The notes under the pieces were generated by a model that was given only the letters and a program-made list of their open reading frames with translations, made no database searches and was not told the origin of the DNA. This document shows positions 24,419 to 33,924 of a DNA stretch of 64,000 bases, in pieces. The position numbers were made by a program, and so were the translations under genes. Within the stretch, counting starts at the first letter, position 1. Each line of letters starts with the position of its first letter. The DNA is from Litorivicinus sp. (GTDB lineage Bacteria > Pseudomonadota > Gammaproteobacteria > Pseudomonadales > Litorivicinaceae): positions 474,184 to 538,183 of the forward strand of contig JAGYKJ010000006.1 of the NCBI GenBank assembly GCA_018401755.1, in the 5' to 3' direction.

Positions 24419-24606
24419 ATTTTAAGATATCAATTTCTAAGAATTTTTCAATATTGATGTCGTTTGCGCCATCTTAATTAGCACGTGATGCAGTAATCAA
24501 CATCGACATGTAGATCTCCATCATACCATCGAGTCTGATAATCGCATTTGCTGTGGCGAATGAGAGTTTCCCCAATTCCCAAAGGAGTGGGGGGTCTCAG
24601 CGTCTA

Positions 24607-25080
<474 letters not shown>

Positions 25081-25299
25081 GTGGGACCCGGAATTTTACA
25101 CGCTTTAAGTCCCAGACAAAGCGGTTTCCGTTGATTTGCCCGGAATTTGTGCAGCAAGTGGTGGATGAGGATCTCCATACCCGAGCGCCAGCCCCGGTCT
25201 GGTTCCTGTTCGCTGCTTGGTTCTTGATCTGCCGTTCCGTGCAGAGCGTGATTCCCTGTAAGCTATTGATCTCAGTCATTGATACGAAGGAAGACGACC

Positions 25300-25590
25300 A
25301 TGTCGAAGGCCTATTGGGTAAGTAGTTATCGCGCCATTCATGATCCGGAAAAGCTGGCGGCCTACGCTGCATTGGCAGGTCCCGCGATTCAGGCGAAGGG
25401 TGGCGAGTTTTTAGCCCGTGGGACTGCCCATTACGCATCGGGCATTGGGCTTATCGAGCGCACTGTGATTGTTCAGTGGCCAGATTTGGCAGCTGCCGAA
25501 GGTGCCTATCACTCACCAGAATACCAGACTGCCTTGGCTGCCTTGGCAGACGGTGTGGAACGGGATTTTCGCATCATCGAAGGCGTGTAA
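25300..25590 (+). CDS. DUF1330 family protein
   Basis: A 96-residue protein of the dimeric alpha-beta barrel DUF1330 family (AYWVSSYRAIHDPEKLAAYA, GGEFLARG, RTVIVQWPD, AYHSPEYQTA). The ATG at 25300, with GAAGGAAG upstream, is preferred over the track start at 25279. Function is unknown; related folds include small monooxygenases and stress proteins. It is a single gene between the tRNA and a cytochrome gene. Confidence 0.88.
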   Translation: MSKAYWVSSYRAIHDPEKLAAYAALAGPAIQAKGGEFLARGTAHYASGIGLIERTVIVQWPDLAAAEGAYHSPEYQTALAALADGVERDFRIIEGV

Positions 25591-25675
25591 TGCACGTCTA
25601 TGCGAAGGGCTGGAGTCCACTCCGTGCGCCGCGTATACTCCCGACTCACATTTTTGAACGGCAATGAGGCGATCT

Positions 25676-26086
25676 ATGAACCGTGTACTCGTGTTTTTCT
25701 CGGCATTCGCCATGGCAACCCTGGGATGGGCAGCTGTATCTTCGCAGGACGCGGTCTTTGAGCGACTCAAGTCCCCTGCATCTGTGTGTGTGAAGGGTGA
25801 TCCCTGTGCGGATGCAGTTGGCCAAGCCGGCCCTGTGGTTGCTGCGGCACGCTCTGGTGAGCAGGTCTATAACGGCGCCTGTGCTGCTTGCCATAATAGT
25901 GGTGCGGCCGGCGCTCCAAAGCTTGGGGATACTGCTGGCTGGGCCGATCGGCTGCCTAAAGGCAATGAAACCCTCGTGCGTCATGTGGTCGAAGGCTACA
26001 ACGCGATGCCTGCCAAAGGACTCTGCATGGATTGCAGCGATGCTGAACTGGCCGATGCTGTGGCCTATATGATTCAGGGGCTGTAA
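25676..26086 (+). CDS. Cytochrome c5-type monohaem cytochrome
   Basis: A 136-residue periplasmic cytochrome. The ATG at 25676 (GAGG upstream) leads into a signal peptide ending near GWAA. The C-terminal domain has one CAACH haem site and a candidate axial methionine in YNAMPAKG. The CMDC pair matches the disulfide characteristic of cytochrome c5. An additional CVKGDPC pair lies before the haem domain. It is probably a soluble electron carrier to terminal oxidases. It is convergent with nagZ. Confidence 0.9.
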   Translation: MNRVLVFFSAFAMATLGWAAVSSQDAVFERLKSPASVCVKGDPCADAVGQAGPVVAAARSGEQVYNGACAACHNSGAAGAPKLGDTAGWADRLPKGNETLVRHVVEGYNAMPAKGLCMDCSDAELADAVAYMIQGL

Positions 26087-26095
26087 GTCACACTC

Positions 26096-27119
26096 TTAGG
26101 GCTGGTCCCGCGTGGGATCAGCCTGTAATTCCCTCGAAAGACACGCCTCGAGTAACCCAAGACGATCTGCGATCTGCGCCTCCGGCAGTGGAGTCAAGGT
26201 TCGCGCAGGGATCCCGTGCCACGCGCGGCTCGCCTGCAGCAAGCACGGCACGTTCGCGCGCACTGTCACTTCCATTGGAATACAGGGCAAGATCACAGCC
26301 GGCATCCAGTGCTGCGATCACGCGCGCTTCAATCGATCCCTCCAATGCGCCCATGGTGAGGCAATCTGAAATCAAGAGACTGTCTGGACAGATCGACCGG
26401 ATGCGTGCAATCGCTTTGTCATTGACCGTCACAGGCTGCGGGCCGAGTTCAGGCAAGGTGACATGCGCGGTCATCGCAAACCGACTCTGGATCACCTGAA
26501 AGGGGAGCCAATCCTCAGCGTCGAGAATCGCCAGGGGGGTTTCAATCACCGGGCAGGTCAGGTGACTATCGGCAGTCACTCGCCCCATTCCTGGTAAATG
26601 TTTCATCACGCCGGATACCCCTGTGGTCTGCAGGCCGTCCAGAAATGCCAGCGCCAGTGGGATGACCTCCGCCGGGGTTGTGCCAAAGGCGCGATCACCA
26701 ATCACTGGATCTGCCCCATCGATTGCCAGATCCAAACAGGGTGCGCAGGTATGAGTAATCCCGAGACTTGCCAACTGATGCCCGATCACTTGACCCAATG
26801 CGTGCGCTAAGGTCAGGCCCTCAAACGCATTGCGGCGCCAGCGTTGTCCAATGGTCAAAGGGCTGGGTAAGGCCGGCCAATGGGGTGGCCCAAGGCGTTG
26901 TACCCGTCCACCTTCTTGATCAATGAAGATCGGACAGTCGCGTCCTGCAAGCTGTACAAGAGTATCAGTCAGGGCAGAGACTTGGTCGGGTGAGGTGATA
27001 TTGCGTCGAAATACAATGAATCCATAGGGCTGAAGCCGCTCGATCCAGTCGCATTCTGACGCGGAGAGTGTGGGTCCAGAGAGCCCGATAATGATGGGTC
27101 GATAGACGCTGTGACTCAT
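26096..27119 (-). CDS. nagZ: Beta-N-acetylhexosaminidase NagZ, frameshifted near its C-terminus (~26250)
   Basis: A glycoside hydrolase family 3 enzyme that removes N-acetylglucosamine from muropeptides in cell-wall recycling. Motifs are visible in IDQEGGRVQRL, KHLPGMGRV and LLISDCLTMGAL. The start is the ATG at 27119, overlapping the rep stop by ATGA; the track start is inside rep. The last ~50 residues of the track ORF look unnatural (EPRVARDPCANLDST). An alternate frame reads LLQASRAWHGIPARTLTPL and stops at 26096, so a single inserted base near 26250 is likely. It is cotranscribed with rep and probably with imuAB. Confidence 0.88.
26100..26123. terminator. Hairpin between cytochrome c5 and nagZ ends
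   Basis: GGCTGGTCCC-GCGT-GGGATCAGCC forms a 10-bp stem with one wobble pair, between the convergent 3' ends. There is no clear T-run, so it may be only a weak bidirectional terminator. Confidence 0.45.
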
Positions 27120-29155
27120 GCCGCAGATCCTTTTAACAGTGCGCGTAACGAATCTAGAGTGGCTTGTCCTCGGGCTTTGACCTCGTCTGGGTCTTGGGCA
27201 TCCCGCCCATGCCATTGAATGTGTTCGCTCGGTAACTCGTCTAAGAATCGGCTGGGCGTGGTTTCGAAGGTGTCTCCATATTGCTTTCGACGTTTGGCAT
27301 AGGTGATGTGTAAATGTTGCTGAGCTCGGGTAATCCCGACATACATCAGGCGACGTTCTTCTTCGATGGTCTCAGCCTCAATGGAGTTTCGGTGTGGGAG
27401 GATGTCTTCTTCGACGCCCATTAAAAAAACCTCTGGGAATTCCAAGCCCTTCGCAGCATGCAAGGTGGCTAACTGCACACGATCGGATTGATCTTCTTCC
27501 TCTTCGCGATCCAATAAGTCACGCAGCACCAATTTGCGAATAGCGGCTTCGACCGCTGTCTCATCGGCAAGCTCATCTGAATCCTCAGGATTGGTGAGAT
27601 CTTTCTGCAGGGCTGCAATGAGTTGTTCGACATTGGCCCAACGCCGCTCTGCCATGGCTTCCGTCGCGCTGGTGGTCGAGAGCCAGCCTCGGTAATCAAT
27701 GGTCTCAATCAATTCCCGGATCGCGGCAATGCCATCACCCTCGACGAGGGCGCGCCGGCACCCATCGATCATTGTATGAAACTGCATCAGCCGGCGCACC
27801 ACATCGGGTTCCAGATCCGCATGTAAGCCAATCTCAGCCATCGCCAGAAACATCGGACAACCACGGCGCTGTGCGTGACTGCCTAGGGCTTCCAAGGTGG
27901 CAGGCCCCAAGCGACGTTTGGGGACATTTAAAATCCGTAACAGTGCATTGTCGTCATCGGGATTGATGAGAAGACGCAAATACGCCATCAGATCGCGGAT
28001 CTCTGAGCGTGCAAAAAAACTGGTCCCACCACTCATCTTGTAGGGAATCCGAAACTGTTGAAGTTTGAACTCCAGGACACGCGATTGATGGTTACTGCGA
28101 TAGAGCACAGCGAACTCAGCAAAGCGTCTGCCACCGTTGAGCTTACGCTCTAAGATCCGGCTCGCAATCCGTTCTGCTTCATCGTCGTCAGACAGGCACG
28201 GCAGGATCTCAATCCGCTCTCCATAGCCCTTGTCGCTCCAGAGTTGTTTCTCAAATAGGTGCGGGTTATGGCTGATGAGGTGGTTAGCGCTCTCCAAAAT
28301 GACACGTGTTGAGCGATAGTTTTGCTCGAGTTTGATGACCTTCAGGGTCGCGTAATCCTGATGTAATTCGGCGAGATTCTCTGGCCGAGCACCGCGCCAT
28401 GCATAAATTGATTGATCGTCATCGCCGACAATGGTGAGTGCTCCGGAGAGCGCTGTGAGTTGTTTCACGAGGGCATACTGGATTCGGTTGGTATCCTGAT
28501 ATTCATCGACCAATAGATACCGAATCCGGCCACGCCAACGATCTAAGGTCTCGGGATGTGCCTGAAACAGTTGCACAGGTAGACCAATCAGATCATCAAA
28601 GTCCACCGCGTTACAGGCGCGCAAGTAGCGGGTGTATTCACGATATGCCGAGGCTGCGAGCACATCCTCGGCAGTGTCTGCGAGCTGTGCGGCCTGCTCC
28701 GGTGTGATGCCTTCGTTTTTGTAGTCGGATATTCGCCCTTGTATCCGTTGCACCACATCACGGTCATCCACATGCTCACGACTTAACAGTTCCGCCAAGG
28801 CTTGGCGGGCATCCTCGGGATCCAAAATGGAGAACCCGGACTTTAATCCCAGTTGACTGGCTTCACGCCGGATCACATTGAGACCGAAGGTGTGGAAGGT
28901 TGAGACGGTTAGCCCGCGTAAGCGATCGGCTGGCGCCACCTGACTGATGCGTTCGCGCATTTCTCGGGCGGCTTTATTGGTAAAGGTGACCGCCGTGATC
29001 TGACGCGCCGGAATCCCAGCCTCTGCAATTAGCCAGGCAATTTTATGCGTGATGACACTGGTTTTGCCGCTGCCAGCGCCGGCAAGCACCAGTAAGGGGG
29101 ACCCCAAATGTGTGATGGCATCGCGTTGACGTGGATTGAAACGGGTTAGGTCCAA
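27116..29155 (-). CDS. rep: ATP-dependent DNA helicase Rep (UvrD superfamily 1)
   Basis: A 679-residue superfamily 1A helicase, close to the E. coli Rep length. Walker A is LAGAGSGKT. Motif II region is VDEYQDTNR, motif III GDDDQSIYAWRGA, motif IV QNYRST and motif VI RRLMYVGITRA. It removes proteins from DNA and restarts replication forks. The start is a TTG at 29155 with AAGGAG five bases upstream; no better ATG exists. It lies 47 bases after imuB on the same strand, so it may be partly under LexA control, an unusual neighbour for imuAB, which are more often followed by dnaE2. Confidence 0.93.
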   Translation of the reverse strand: MDLTRFNPRQRDAITHLGSPLLVLAGAGSGKTSVITHKIAWLIAEAGIPARQITAVTFTNKAAREMRERISQVAPADRLRGLTVSTFHTFGLNVIRREASQLGLKSGFSILDPEDARQALAELLSREHVDDRDVVQRIQGRISDYKNEGITPEQAAQLADTAEDVLAASAYREYTRYLRACNAVDFDDLIGLPVQLFQAHPETLDRWRGRIRYLLVDEYQDTNRIQYALVKQLTALSGALTIVGDDDQSIYAWRGARPENLAELHQDYATLKVIKLEQNYRSTRVILESANHLISHNPHLFEKQLWSDKGYGERIEILPCLSDDDEAERIASRILERKLNGGRRFAEFAVLYRSNHQSRVLEFKLQQFRIPYKMSGGTSFFARSEIRDLMAYLRLLINPDDDNALLRILNVPKRRLGPATLEALGSHAQRRGCPMFLAMAEIGLHADLEPDVVRRLMQFHTMIDGCRRALVEGDGIAAIRELIETIDYRGWLSTTSATEAMAERRWANVEQLIAALQKDLTNPEDSDELADETAVEAAIRKLVLRDLLDREEEEDQSDRVQLATLHAAKGLEFPEVFLMGVEEDILPHRNSIEAETIEEERRLMYVGITRAQQHLHITYAKRRKQYGDTFETTPSRFLDELPSEHIQWHGRDAQDPDEVKARGQATLDSLRALLKGSAA

Positions 29156-29202
29156 GAGGGCTCCTTCAGTACCCTAAAAGTGTATCAGGTTCTGTGGACT
29201 GG

Positions 29203-30591
29203 TCAGTTGAACCAGCCGCTCAACCACCACTGTCGATCGATGGCATCTTGATAAACCCAAGCATGACGATGATCCTCAGTCCGCGTGATCCAATATTGTC
29301 GTCGTGCCGGTTGTCCATCCCACCAGCCGGTTTCTAAACGTTCTGGTCCGCAGAGGAGTTGATGACCCTGTGGTGTTGCACCGCTCCCCAGGCGTTCCGG
29401 GGGGTGTACGATCCATAGGGGACGCTCAGGTAGCCTCTGGGGTAGGGCCGTCTCGGAAGGGCTGAGCCCATATCGATTGGCGTGTTCCGGTCTGGGATCC
29501 TGCACCCGAGTGGGCCACTGGATGCAGTCTGGCCCCAATCGCGCCATCAAGCGATGCCGCCAGGCTTGGCTTGGCCGCGCCTGAAACAAATCTAAGGCAT
29601 CTGGGGTGTGACGGCTGAGGCGGTCGATGTGCAAACACATTGCATAGACTGCAGACGGTAAGCGCCAGCGCTCCAACGTCAGCCAGGTGGGATCCGTCAA
29701 GGTCTCCAGGCCACTCTCTGGTTGATTCAATTGCACCAGGAGTGTGTGGGTATGCCGTGATGCATCAGTGATCCGCCAGCACAGTTGATCCGTGGCGGAT
29801 TGACGCAGACGCAACCATTGGCAGGCCTCTTGAAGCAGCCGACGCATTGGAAAGCGCATCATTTCTTGGGTCACTAAACCGGGATCAAAGGCCAGCGTAC
29901 GTTGGAAGACTGGTGGCGGCTTGAACCAGTTGAGTGGCCGCAGCTGTTGCCCTGTCAGCGCGTGAAGCAGGGTGTCGAGCTCCTTCGGAAACCGACGGAG
30001 ACGATCCCGTTGCGGGAGTGCGAGGAGATCTCCGATGGTGACCAAACCCATGCGTTGCATGCGGGTGTGTTGTGCGGCCTCAATGGGTAGCGCCCGCACT
30101 GGACAGGCCTGCAGTGTTTGCCAATAGTCATTTGGATCCGGACACAGGTCCTCGGCCAAAAACAGAGCAGCCATCTCTGGGGAGAGCCCGCTGGCAATGC
30201 GGATCGGCCGCTGTACCTGACGATGTGTTGCCTTGAGTTGTTCTAAAATTCTTGAGACCTCTCCGAAGAGACGCTGACTGGCAGCAATTTCCAAGCACAG
30301 CCCACCGTGTTGAATCGCCACCTGATCGCTGTAGCGATAGGCCCAGTGCGCCCAGTGATGCAACCATTGCCGCTCCAAATCAGGACGCTGCACCTGAGTG
30401 TGTACGCTGGGGCAGAGGCTATGCGCCAGTGACAGCGTCATGCCTGGGTAGAGTCCATTTGCAAGCGCTTGGGTGTTTGCTGCGACGACTCGCTGGCCGG
30501 CATAGACCACGGTGGCTACCCCGTCCTGTGGGATTTCCAACACCTCCAAGGCGAGTGCTGGGAAGACCAATTTGGCAAACACGGCTGTCAT
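29203..30591 (-). CDS. imuB: ImuB-like inactive Y-family polymerase subunit
   Basis: A 462-residue protein with the Y-family polymerase layout but without the catalytic acids. The usual D-x-D segment at the N-terminus reads FPALALEVLE and no SIDE-type motif is seen. This is the hallmark of ImuB, which binds the beta clamp and recruits ImuA and DnaE2 for damage-induced mutagenesis. The start is the ATG at 30591, overlapping the imuA stop by ATGA; the track start is far upstream inside imuA. No dnaE2 follows in the window, so a partner polymerase must be elsewhere or absent. Confidence 0.88.
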   Translation of the reverse strand: MTAVFAKLVFPALALEVLEIPQDGVATVVYAGQRVVAANTQALANGLYPGMTLSLAHSLCPSVHTQVQRPDLERQWLHHWAHWAYRYSDQVAIQHGGLCLEIAASQRLFGEVSRILEQLKATHRQVQRPIRIASGLSPEMAALFLAEDLCPDPNDYWQTLQACPVRALPIEAAQHTRMQRMGLVTIGDLLALPQRDRLRRFPKELDTLLHALTGQQLRPLNWFKPPPVFQRTLAFDPGLVTQEMMRFPMRRLLQEACQWLRLRQSATDQLCWRITDASRHTHTLLVQLNQPESGLETLTDPTWLTLERWRLPSAVYAMCLHIDRLSRHTPDALDLFQARPSQAWRHRLMARLGPDCIQWPTRVQDPRPEHANRYGLSPSETALPQRLPERPLWIVHPPERLGSGATPQGHQLLCGPERLETGWWDGQPARRQYWITRTEDHRHAWVYQDAIDRQWWLSGWFN

Positions 30592-31268
30592 TGCAGCGTC
30601 TTGGTATCGAGTAGAGCCACCCGCCGCCTTGCCGGTGGGCAGGCCAGGGGTCGATTTGGCGATGTTGGGACGCATAAGGTGACAGGTGGGCGTCCGGCTT
30701 GTTTTGAGACGTGAAGATGCAGTCCATCCGAATCGCGGGTGAGACTCCAACGTGTGGGGGCGGGAGAAGGCAGATTTCCAGCCGCGCTGTGACGGATGAT
30801 GACCAATTGACAGCCCACATCTTGGGCGGCCAGATGCAGTCGACGCAATTGCTTGGTTTGGTAGGGTGCCTCTGCACAGCACAGAATGCTGGCAAGAGTG
30901 CCGGAGCGCACCAGTTGTTCCAGCGTCCAGGCCTGTTCATCGCGGGCACAGCGCACCACATGAACGACCTGTGGCGAAATGGCCTGTTGTTGTAACCCTT
31001 CAGCACTCAACTGATAGGATGGATTCAGGAGTCCAAGCCCTTGGCCAAGGCTACTGATCTGTTGCCACACAGGCAGCCATAGACCGAAGAGAGCGGTCGA
31101 CGGAAGCTCGGTGAGGCATTCCAAGAGCCCGTGTGCTGGCCAGCCACCACCGACGAGCTGCCGATCCAGGGCTGGATGTCCACTGGACCAGACGGCTGTC
31201 GTGCGACTGCTTTGGCCTTGCCACAGGCGCCCAGCATCAAATAGAGGTTGTAACAGTTTTGAGTTCAT
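30588..31268 (-). CDS. imuA: ImuA-like RecA-related mutasome protein
   Basis: A 226-residue RecA-like protein with LGPxxDL-type landmarks SSGHPALDRQLVGGGWP and GLLECLTELPSTALF in place of a canonical Walker A loop. It works with ImuB in translesion synthesis. I take the ATG at 31268 as the start. The track ORF extends 60 codons upstream, through the LexA box and into the dsbD 5' region, which is implausible. The start lies only two bases from the LexA box, so the mRNA is probably leaderless. Confidence 0.85.
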   Translation of the reverse strand: MNSKLLQPLFDAGRLWQGQSSRTTAVWSSGHPALDRQLVGGGWPAHGLLECLTELPSTALFGLWLPVWQQISSLGQGLGLLNPSYQLSAEGLQQQAISPQVVHVVRCARDEQAWTLEQLVRSGTLASILCCAEAPYQTKQLRRLHLAAQDVGCQLVIIRHSAAGNLPSPAPTRWSLTRDSDGLHLHVSKQAGRPPVTLCVPTSPNRPLACPPARRRVALLDTKTLQ

Positions 31269-31270
31269 TG

Positions 31271-31286
31271 CTGTATAAAAATACAG
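31271..31286. promoter_or_regulatory. LexA (SOS) box
   Basis: CTGTATAAAAATACAG is a perfect CTGT-N8-ACAG palindrome of the gammaproteobacterial/E. coli type. On the minus strand it overlaps a promoter with -35 TTGACT and a -10 such as TTTTAT, so LexA would block imuA-imuB and perhaps rep-nagZ. It is also 35 bases upstream of the divergent dsbD start. Confidence 0.93.
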
Positions 31287-31321
31287 TTTTTTGCTGGAGT
31301 CAATCCGATAGTCTGCTGGCC

Positions 31322-33352
31322 ATGAATCAATTGCGTGCCTGTGCACTGTTTCTGCTGTGTCTCTCTCATCTGGTCTTTGGTCAACAGCCTGAGAATCAGG
31401 TGCGTGCGCAACTCCTGTCGCCGGTCGAGGCGGTGGTGCCTGGGTCAACCGTGTGGTTTGGTTTGGCGCTCACCATTGCCCCTGGCTGGAACACCTATTG
31501 GTCCAACCCTGGCGTCACTGGTCTGCCACCGTCGGTCACCTTCGGCGAAGGTGACAACAGCATCACCCCTGAACTGTTCTTCCCAGTGGCTGCGACCAAG
31601 GCCTTTGGCGGTGACGATACATTACTGACCTATGGCTACAGTGATCAGGTGATCCATCCCTTCGCCATGACTGTGCCAGCCTCGACCACGGGGTCGTATG
31701 TGCTGGAGGGTGAGGCGCGCTGGTTGGTCTGTCGCGAATTGTGTATCCCTGAGTCGCAGCCTGTTCGCCTCGCACTTCCTGTTGTGACAGCGACACAGAG
31801 GCCAGCGCCCCATCCGGATGCGGCGCGCATTGATGCCGCCCGAGGTGCCGTGCCTGCTGACTTCCCGGGCGCCTTTACAGTGAGTGCGGATCGCCTGCAG
31901 ATTTGGCTCAGTGGCTTTCAGGATGTGACGGTGCTCGACCTCATGCCTGAGGCGACCGGCTTGGTGGCGGGTCGGATTGTGACGCAAACTCCGACGGATC
32001 AGGGGCGTTGGCTCAGTTTGGATCGGCCGTTACCGATCGATGACGGGGTCCTCGATCAACCACTGGTGGTGGTCTCCGCACAGGGCGGTAGTCGACTGCA
32101 TTTTGATGCCACCTTGGCGTCGCCAGAATTCCCCAGTGGCGCGGCCTTGGCGTTGCCATTGGCCCTGCTGATGGCACTTGTCGGGGGGTTGTTACTGAAT
32201 TTGATGCCTTGCGTCTTCCCAGTGCTCTCGATCAAGGCTCTGGCCATTGCCAAAAAAGCACAGGCCGCACCGGCAGAGGTCGCAGCCAGTGTTGGACTCT
32301 ACGGCTTGGGAATTTGGGTCAGCATGCTGTTGCTCGCAGGCTTGATGGTGGCCTTACAGATTGCCGGACACAGCATCGGTTGGGGGTTCCAGTTGCAGTC
32401 GGCCTGGTTTGTTGGGCTCTTGGTGTTCGTCTTTGTGCTGCTTGGATACAACCTGCTGGGATGGTTTGAGTTCGGTGGTCAGGCGGCGGATTTAGGCCAA
32501 TCCTTGACCGAAGGAGGCAGCTATCGTTCGGCATTCTTTACCGGCGTCTTGGCGGTGGTGGTGGCGACACCCTGTACCGCGCCCTTCATGGGTGTTGCCA
32601 TGGGCTACACCCTGACCCAACCTTGGTGGATCACGCTGTTGGTGTTCTCTGCACTGGGACTTGGTTTGGCGGCTCCGATGTTGGCCTTGGTGGTCTTCCC
32701 AGGGATCAGTCAACGGCTCCCACGTCCGGGCGCTTGGATGGTGACGTTAAAGCAGACCTTGGCCTTCCCAGTCTTTGCGACGGCGATTTGGCTGATCTGG
32801 GTGATGACGCGTCAGACCTCAGCAGATGCCATGGCACTGTTATTGGCCGGACTGCTCTGGACCAGTTTTGGCTTGTGGCTTCGACAGGCGTGGTCCAAGC
32901 GTCCTCTGGTTGGGGTGGCGATCGCCCTGTCTGGGATGTTGGTGATTCCGCTGATTGCCACCTCGGCCTCGGTCGATGACACGACAGCCTCGTCACAGCG
33001 AGCTGCGTCTGTGGAGTCGGTCCCCTACTCAGAGGCGGATTTAGCGACGGCGTTGGCGGCCGGTCAAACGGTCTTTCTGAACATGACGGCGGATTGGTGC
33101 ATTACCTGTAAAGTGACCGAGCAACGTCTTTTGCACACAGAGCGGGTCTCGGCGCTCTTTGCCGAGCACCAGGTACTGCGCATGACGGGCGATTGGACAC
33201 GTTATGACGCATCCATTACTGCCTACCTGAATCGCTTTCATCGGGTTGGTGTGCCCTTGTATGTGATCGAGTCCCCGGCCCATCCCCCACGGGTCTTGTC
33301 GCAATTCCCGTCCTTTGACGAGTTGGCCGAGGCGGTCGCCAGTCAGCCCTGA
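31322..33352 (+). CDS. DsbD/ScsB-family thiol-disulfide interchange protein
   Basis: A 676-residue membrane reductase with three parts. The periplasmic N-terminal domain has a cysteine pair in VCRELCIP. The membrane domain of about eight helices has redox cysteines in LMPCVFPV and TPCTAPFM. The C-terminal thioredoxin domain has DWCITCK. It moves electrons from cytoplasmic thioredoxin to periplasmic substrates. The ATG at 31322 starts a signal peptide; the track start lies within imuA and is rejected. The large N-terminal domain is more like ScsB than classical DsbD. Its 3' end overlaps the convergent thioredoxin gene by ten bases. Confidence 0.9.
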   Translation: MNQLRACALFLLCLSHLVFGQQPENQVRAQLLSPVEAVVPGSTVWFGLALTIAPGWNTYWSNPGVTGLPPSVTFGEGDNSITPELFFPVAATKAFGGDDTLLTYGYSDQVIHPFAMTVPASTTGSYVLEGEARWLVCRELCIPESQPVRLALPVVTATQRPAPHPDAARIDAARGAVPADFPGAFTVSADRLQIWLSGFQDVTVLDLMPEATGLVAGRIVTQTPTDQGRWLSLDRPLPIDDGVLDQPLVVVSAQGGSRLHFDATLASPEFPSGAALALPLALLMALVGGLLLNLMPCVFPVLSIKALAIAKKAQAAPAEVAASVGLYGLGIWVSMLLLAGLMVALQIAGHSIGWGFQLQSAWFVGLLVFVFVLLGYNLLGWFEFGGQAADLGQSLTEGGSYRSAFFTGVLAVVVATPCTAPFMGVAMGYTLTQPWWITLLVFSALGLGLAAPMLALVVFPGISQRLPRPGAWMVTLKQTLAFPVFATAIWLIWVMTRQTSADAMALLLAGLLWTSFGLWLRQAWSKRPLVGVAIALSGMLVIPLIATSASVDDTTASSQRAASVESVPYSEADLATALAAGQTVFLNMTADWCITCKVTEQRLLHTERVSALFAEHQVLRMTGDWTRYDASITAYLNRFHRVGVPLYVIESPAHPPRVLSQFPSFDELAEAVASQP

Positions 33353-33822
33353 TTAGAGCCCGATTTTCCCCGAATCTCCTGAATCGTCTCGGGCTCACCC
33401 CAGGGTTTGAGGCCCTGAATGGCCTCGATGACTGTGCCATCGCGATGGATCAGCACTGTGGTGGGGACACCACGCAGCCCATAGATTTTGAGCCCACTCA
33501 TGGTGGCATCTAAGACATCCACGGTGTGGGGCCCAAACAGCTCCGGACGCTTGGCTTGGAAGGCAGCCACCACTTGTGCGGATTCGCCAAAGTTCACCAA
33601 GTAGACGGTCGCCTTTCCATCCAGCGCCTTGGCAAGTTGGGCCAAATCCGGGAGTTCTTTAATACAGGGTGCACACCAGGTGGCCCAAAAGTTCACCACC
33701 GCCGGGGCCTTGATTGTGGTGGGTTCGCCAGCAGGCGTGGTGAAGCCTGCGGCCAGTGCAGAGGGTCCGATTCCGGCGCCGACAAGCGCGCTCCACAATA
33801 AGATTGTCCTACGATTTAACAT
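33343..33822 (-). CDS. TlpA/ResA-like periplasmic thioredoxin
   Basis: A 159-residue protein with an N-terminal signal sequence (possible Tat-like NRRTILLWSALVG), a thioredoxin fold with the active site WCAPC and the cis-proline segment GVPTTVL. It probably reduces disulfides in exported proteins, such as apocytochromes or copper chaperones, receiving electrons from the DsbD-like protein encoded convergently next to it. The 3' ends of the two genes overlap by ten bases. Confidence 0.87.
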   Translation of the reverse strand: MLNRRTILLWSALVGAGIGPSALAAGFTTPAGEPTTIKAPAVVNFWATWCAPCIKELPDLAQLAKALDGKATVYLVNFGESAQVVAAFQAKRPELFGPHTVDVLDATMSGLKIYGLRGVPTTVLIHRDGTVIEAIQGLKPWGEPETIQEIRGKSGSNQG

Positions 33823-33857
33823 TGGTTATGCTCCTGACAAGGATCGCATGACACCGT

Positions 33858-33874
33858 ATTGCGATACGCGCAAT
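33858..33874. promoter_or_regulatory. Inverted repeat in the tlpA-hexR divergent region
   Basis: ATTGCG-ATACG-CGCAAT, with perfect 6-bp arms, lies between the two divergent start codons. It does not match the TGTAAT...ATTACA consensus I associate with HexR, so the binder is unknown. Confidence 0.35.
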
Positions 33875-33924
33875 GGGGTGCCAAATGAGGCGACATACAA
33901 CACAACAACACTGGAGTCGTCACG

